Assembly: GCA_027622275.1 (NCBI GenBank)
Contig: JAQBZB010000063.1
Coordinates: 1-35,346 of the forward strand
Reading direction: 5' to 3'
Origin: Planctomycetota bacterium
GTDB taxonomy: Bacteria > Planctomycetota > Planctomycetia > Pirellulales > Pirellulaceae
Length of the DNA: 35,346 bases
Positions 35,283-35,346 of the stretch are shown here, piece after piece; within the stretch, counting starts at the first letter, position 1, and every line of letters starts with the position of its first letter. The notes beneath the pieces are model-generated. The model was not told where the DNA came from. It searched no databases and worked only from the letters and a program-made list of their open reading frames with translations. The position numbers were made by a program, and so were the translations under genes.

Positions 35283-35346
35283 AGTCCCAAAACAAGCGAT
35301 CATTCGAAGTCTGCTTTAGCCAAAATCGTTGGCGCTGTCCGCGCGC

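Overview
The window looks like chromosomal DNA of a planctomycete, probably of the Pirellulales type. This is inferred from protein style and repeats, since no rRNA or other marker gene is present. Supporting signs are a PVC-type secreted protein fusing a beta-propeller to a CxxCH cytochrome, a very large secreted macroglobulin-like protein, many secreted hydrolases, long HME-RND pumps with in-frame insertions, high GC, and several dispersed inverted repeats in the gaps. I found no rRNA, tRNA, CRISPR array, transposase or phage gene.

Layout. 1-1382: a repeat fragment, a small lipoprotein, and a ParD-like antitoxin with a degraded ParE-like toxin. 1383-3629: monomeric NADP isocitrate dehydrogenase. 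3773-12012, all minus strand: a heavy-metal export locus in the order Cys-rich exported peptide, CusB-like adaptor, giant CusA-like pump (1413 aa), TolC/CusC-like outer-membrane factor. 12195-12995: MtfA-type zinc peptidase. 13054-16612: a compact three-gene cassette (two unrecognised proteins and a KGGVGR-type P-loop ATPase with TPRs), joined by two ATGA stop/start overlaps and preceded by a promoter-like sequence with a perfect palindrome in its spacer. 16636-20557, minus: CorA transporter, glutamate dehydrogenase, phosphate-selective-porin-like protein. 20771-25421, minus: three secreted hydrolase-like proteins. 25658-35249, plus: a PVC-type cytochrome/propeller protein and a 2130-aa secreted protein, each preceded by a copy of the same long inverted repeat.

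How the genes may work together. The metal locus reads as a periplasmic Cu/Ag-type export route: CusB carries two separate Cys-rich metal-site candidates and CusA has large extra segments, one rich in Met and Gly. Isocitrate dehydrogenase and glutamate dehydrogenase both act at 2-oxoglutarate but lie in separate transcription units. The KGGVGR cassette is the best candidate for an undescribed system. The ATPase resembles the NTPase-TPR proteins of bacterial signalling and conflict systems, and its two partners match nothing I recognise. That it acts in defence is a hypothesis, not something the sequence proves.
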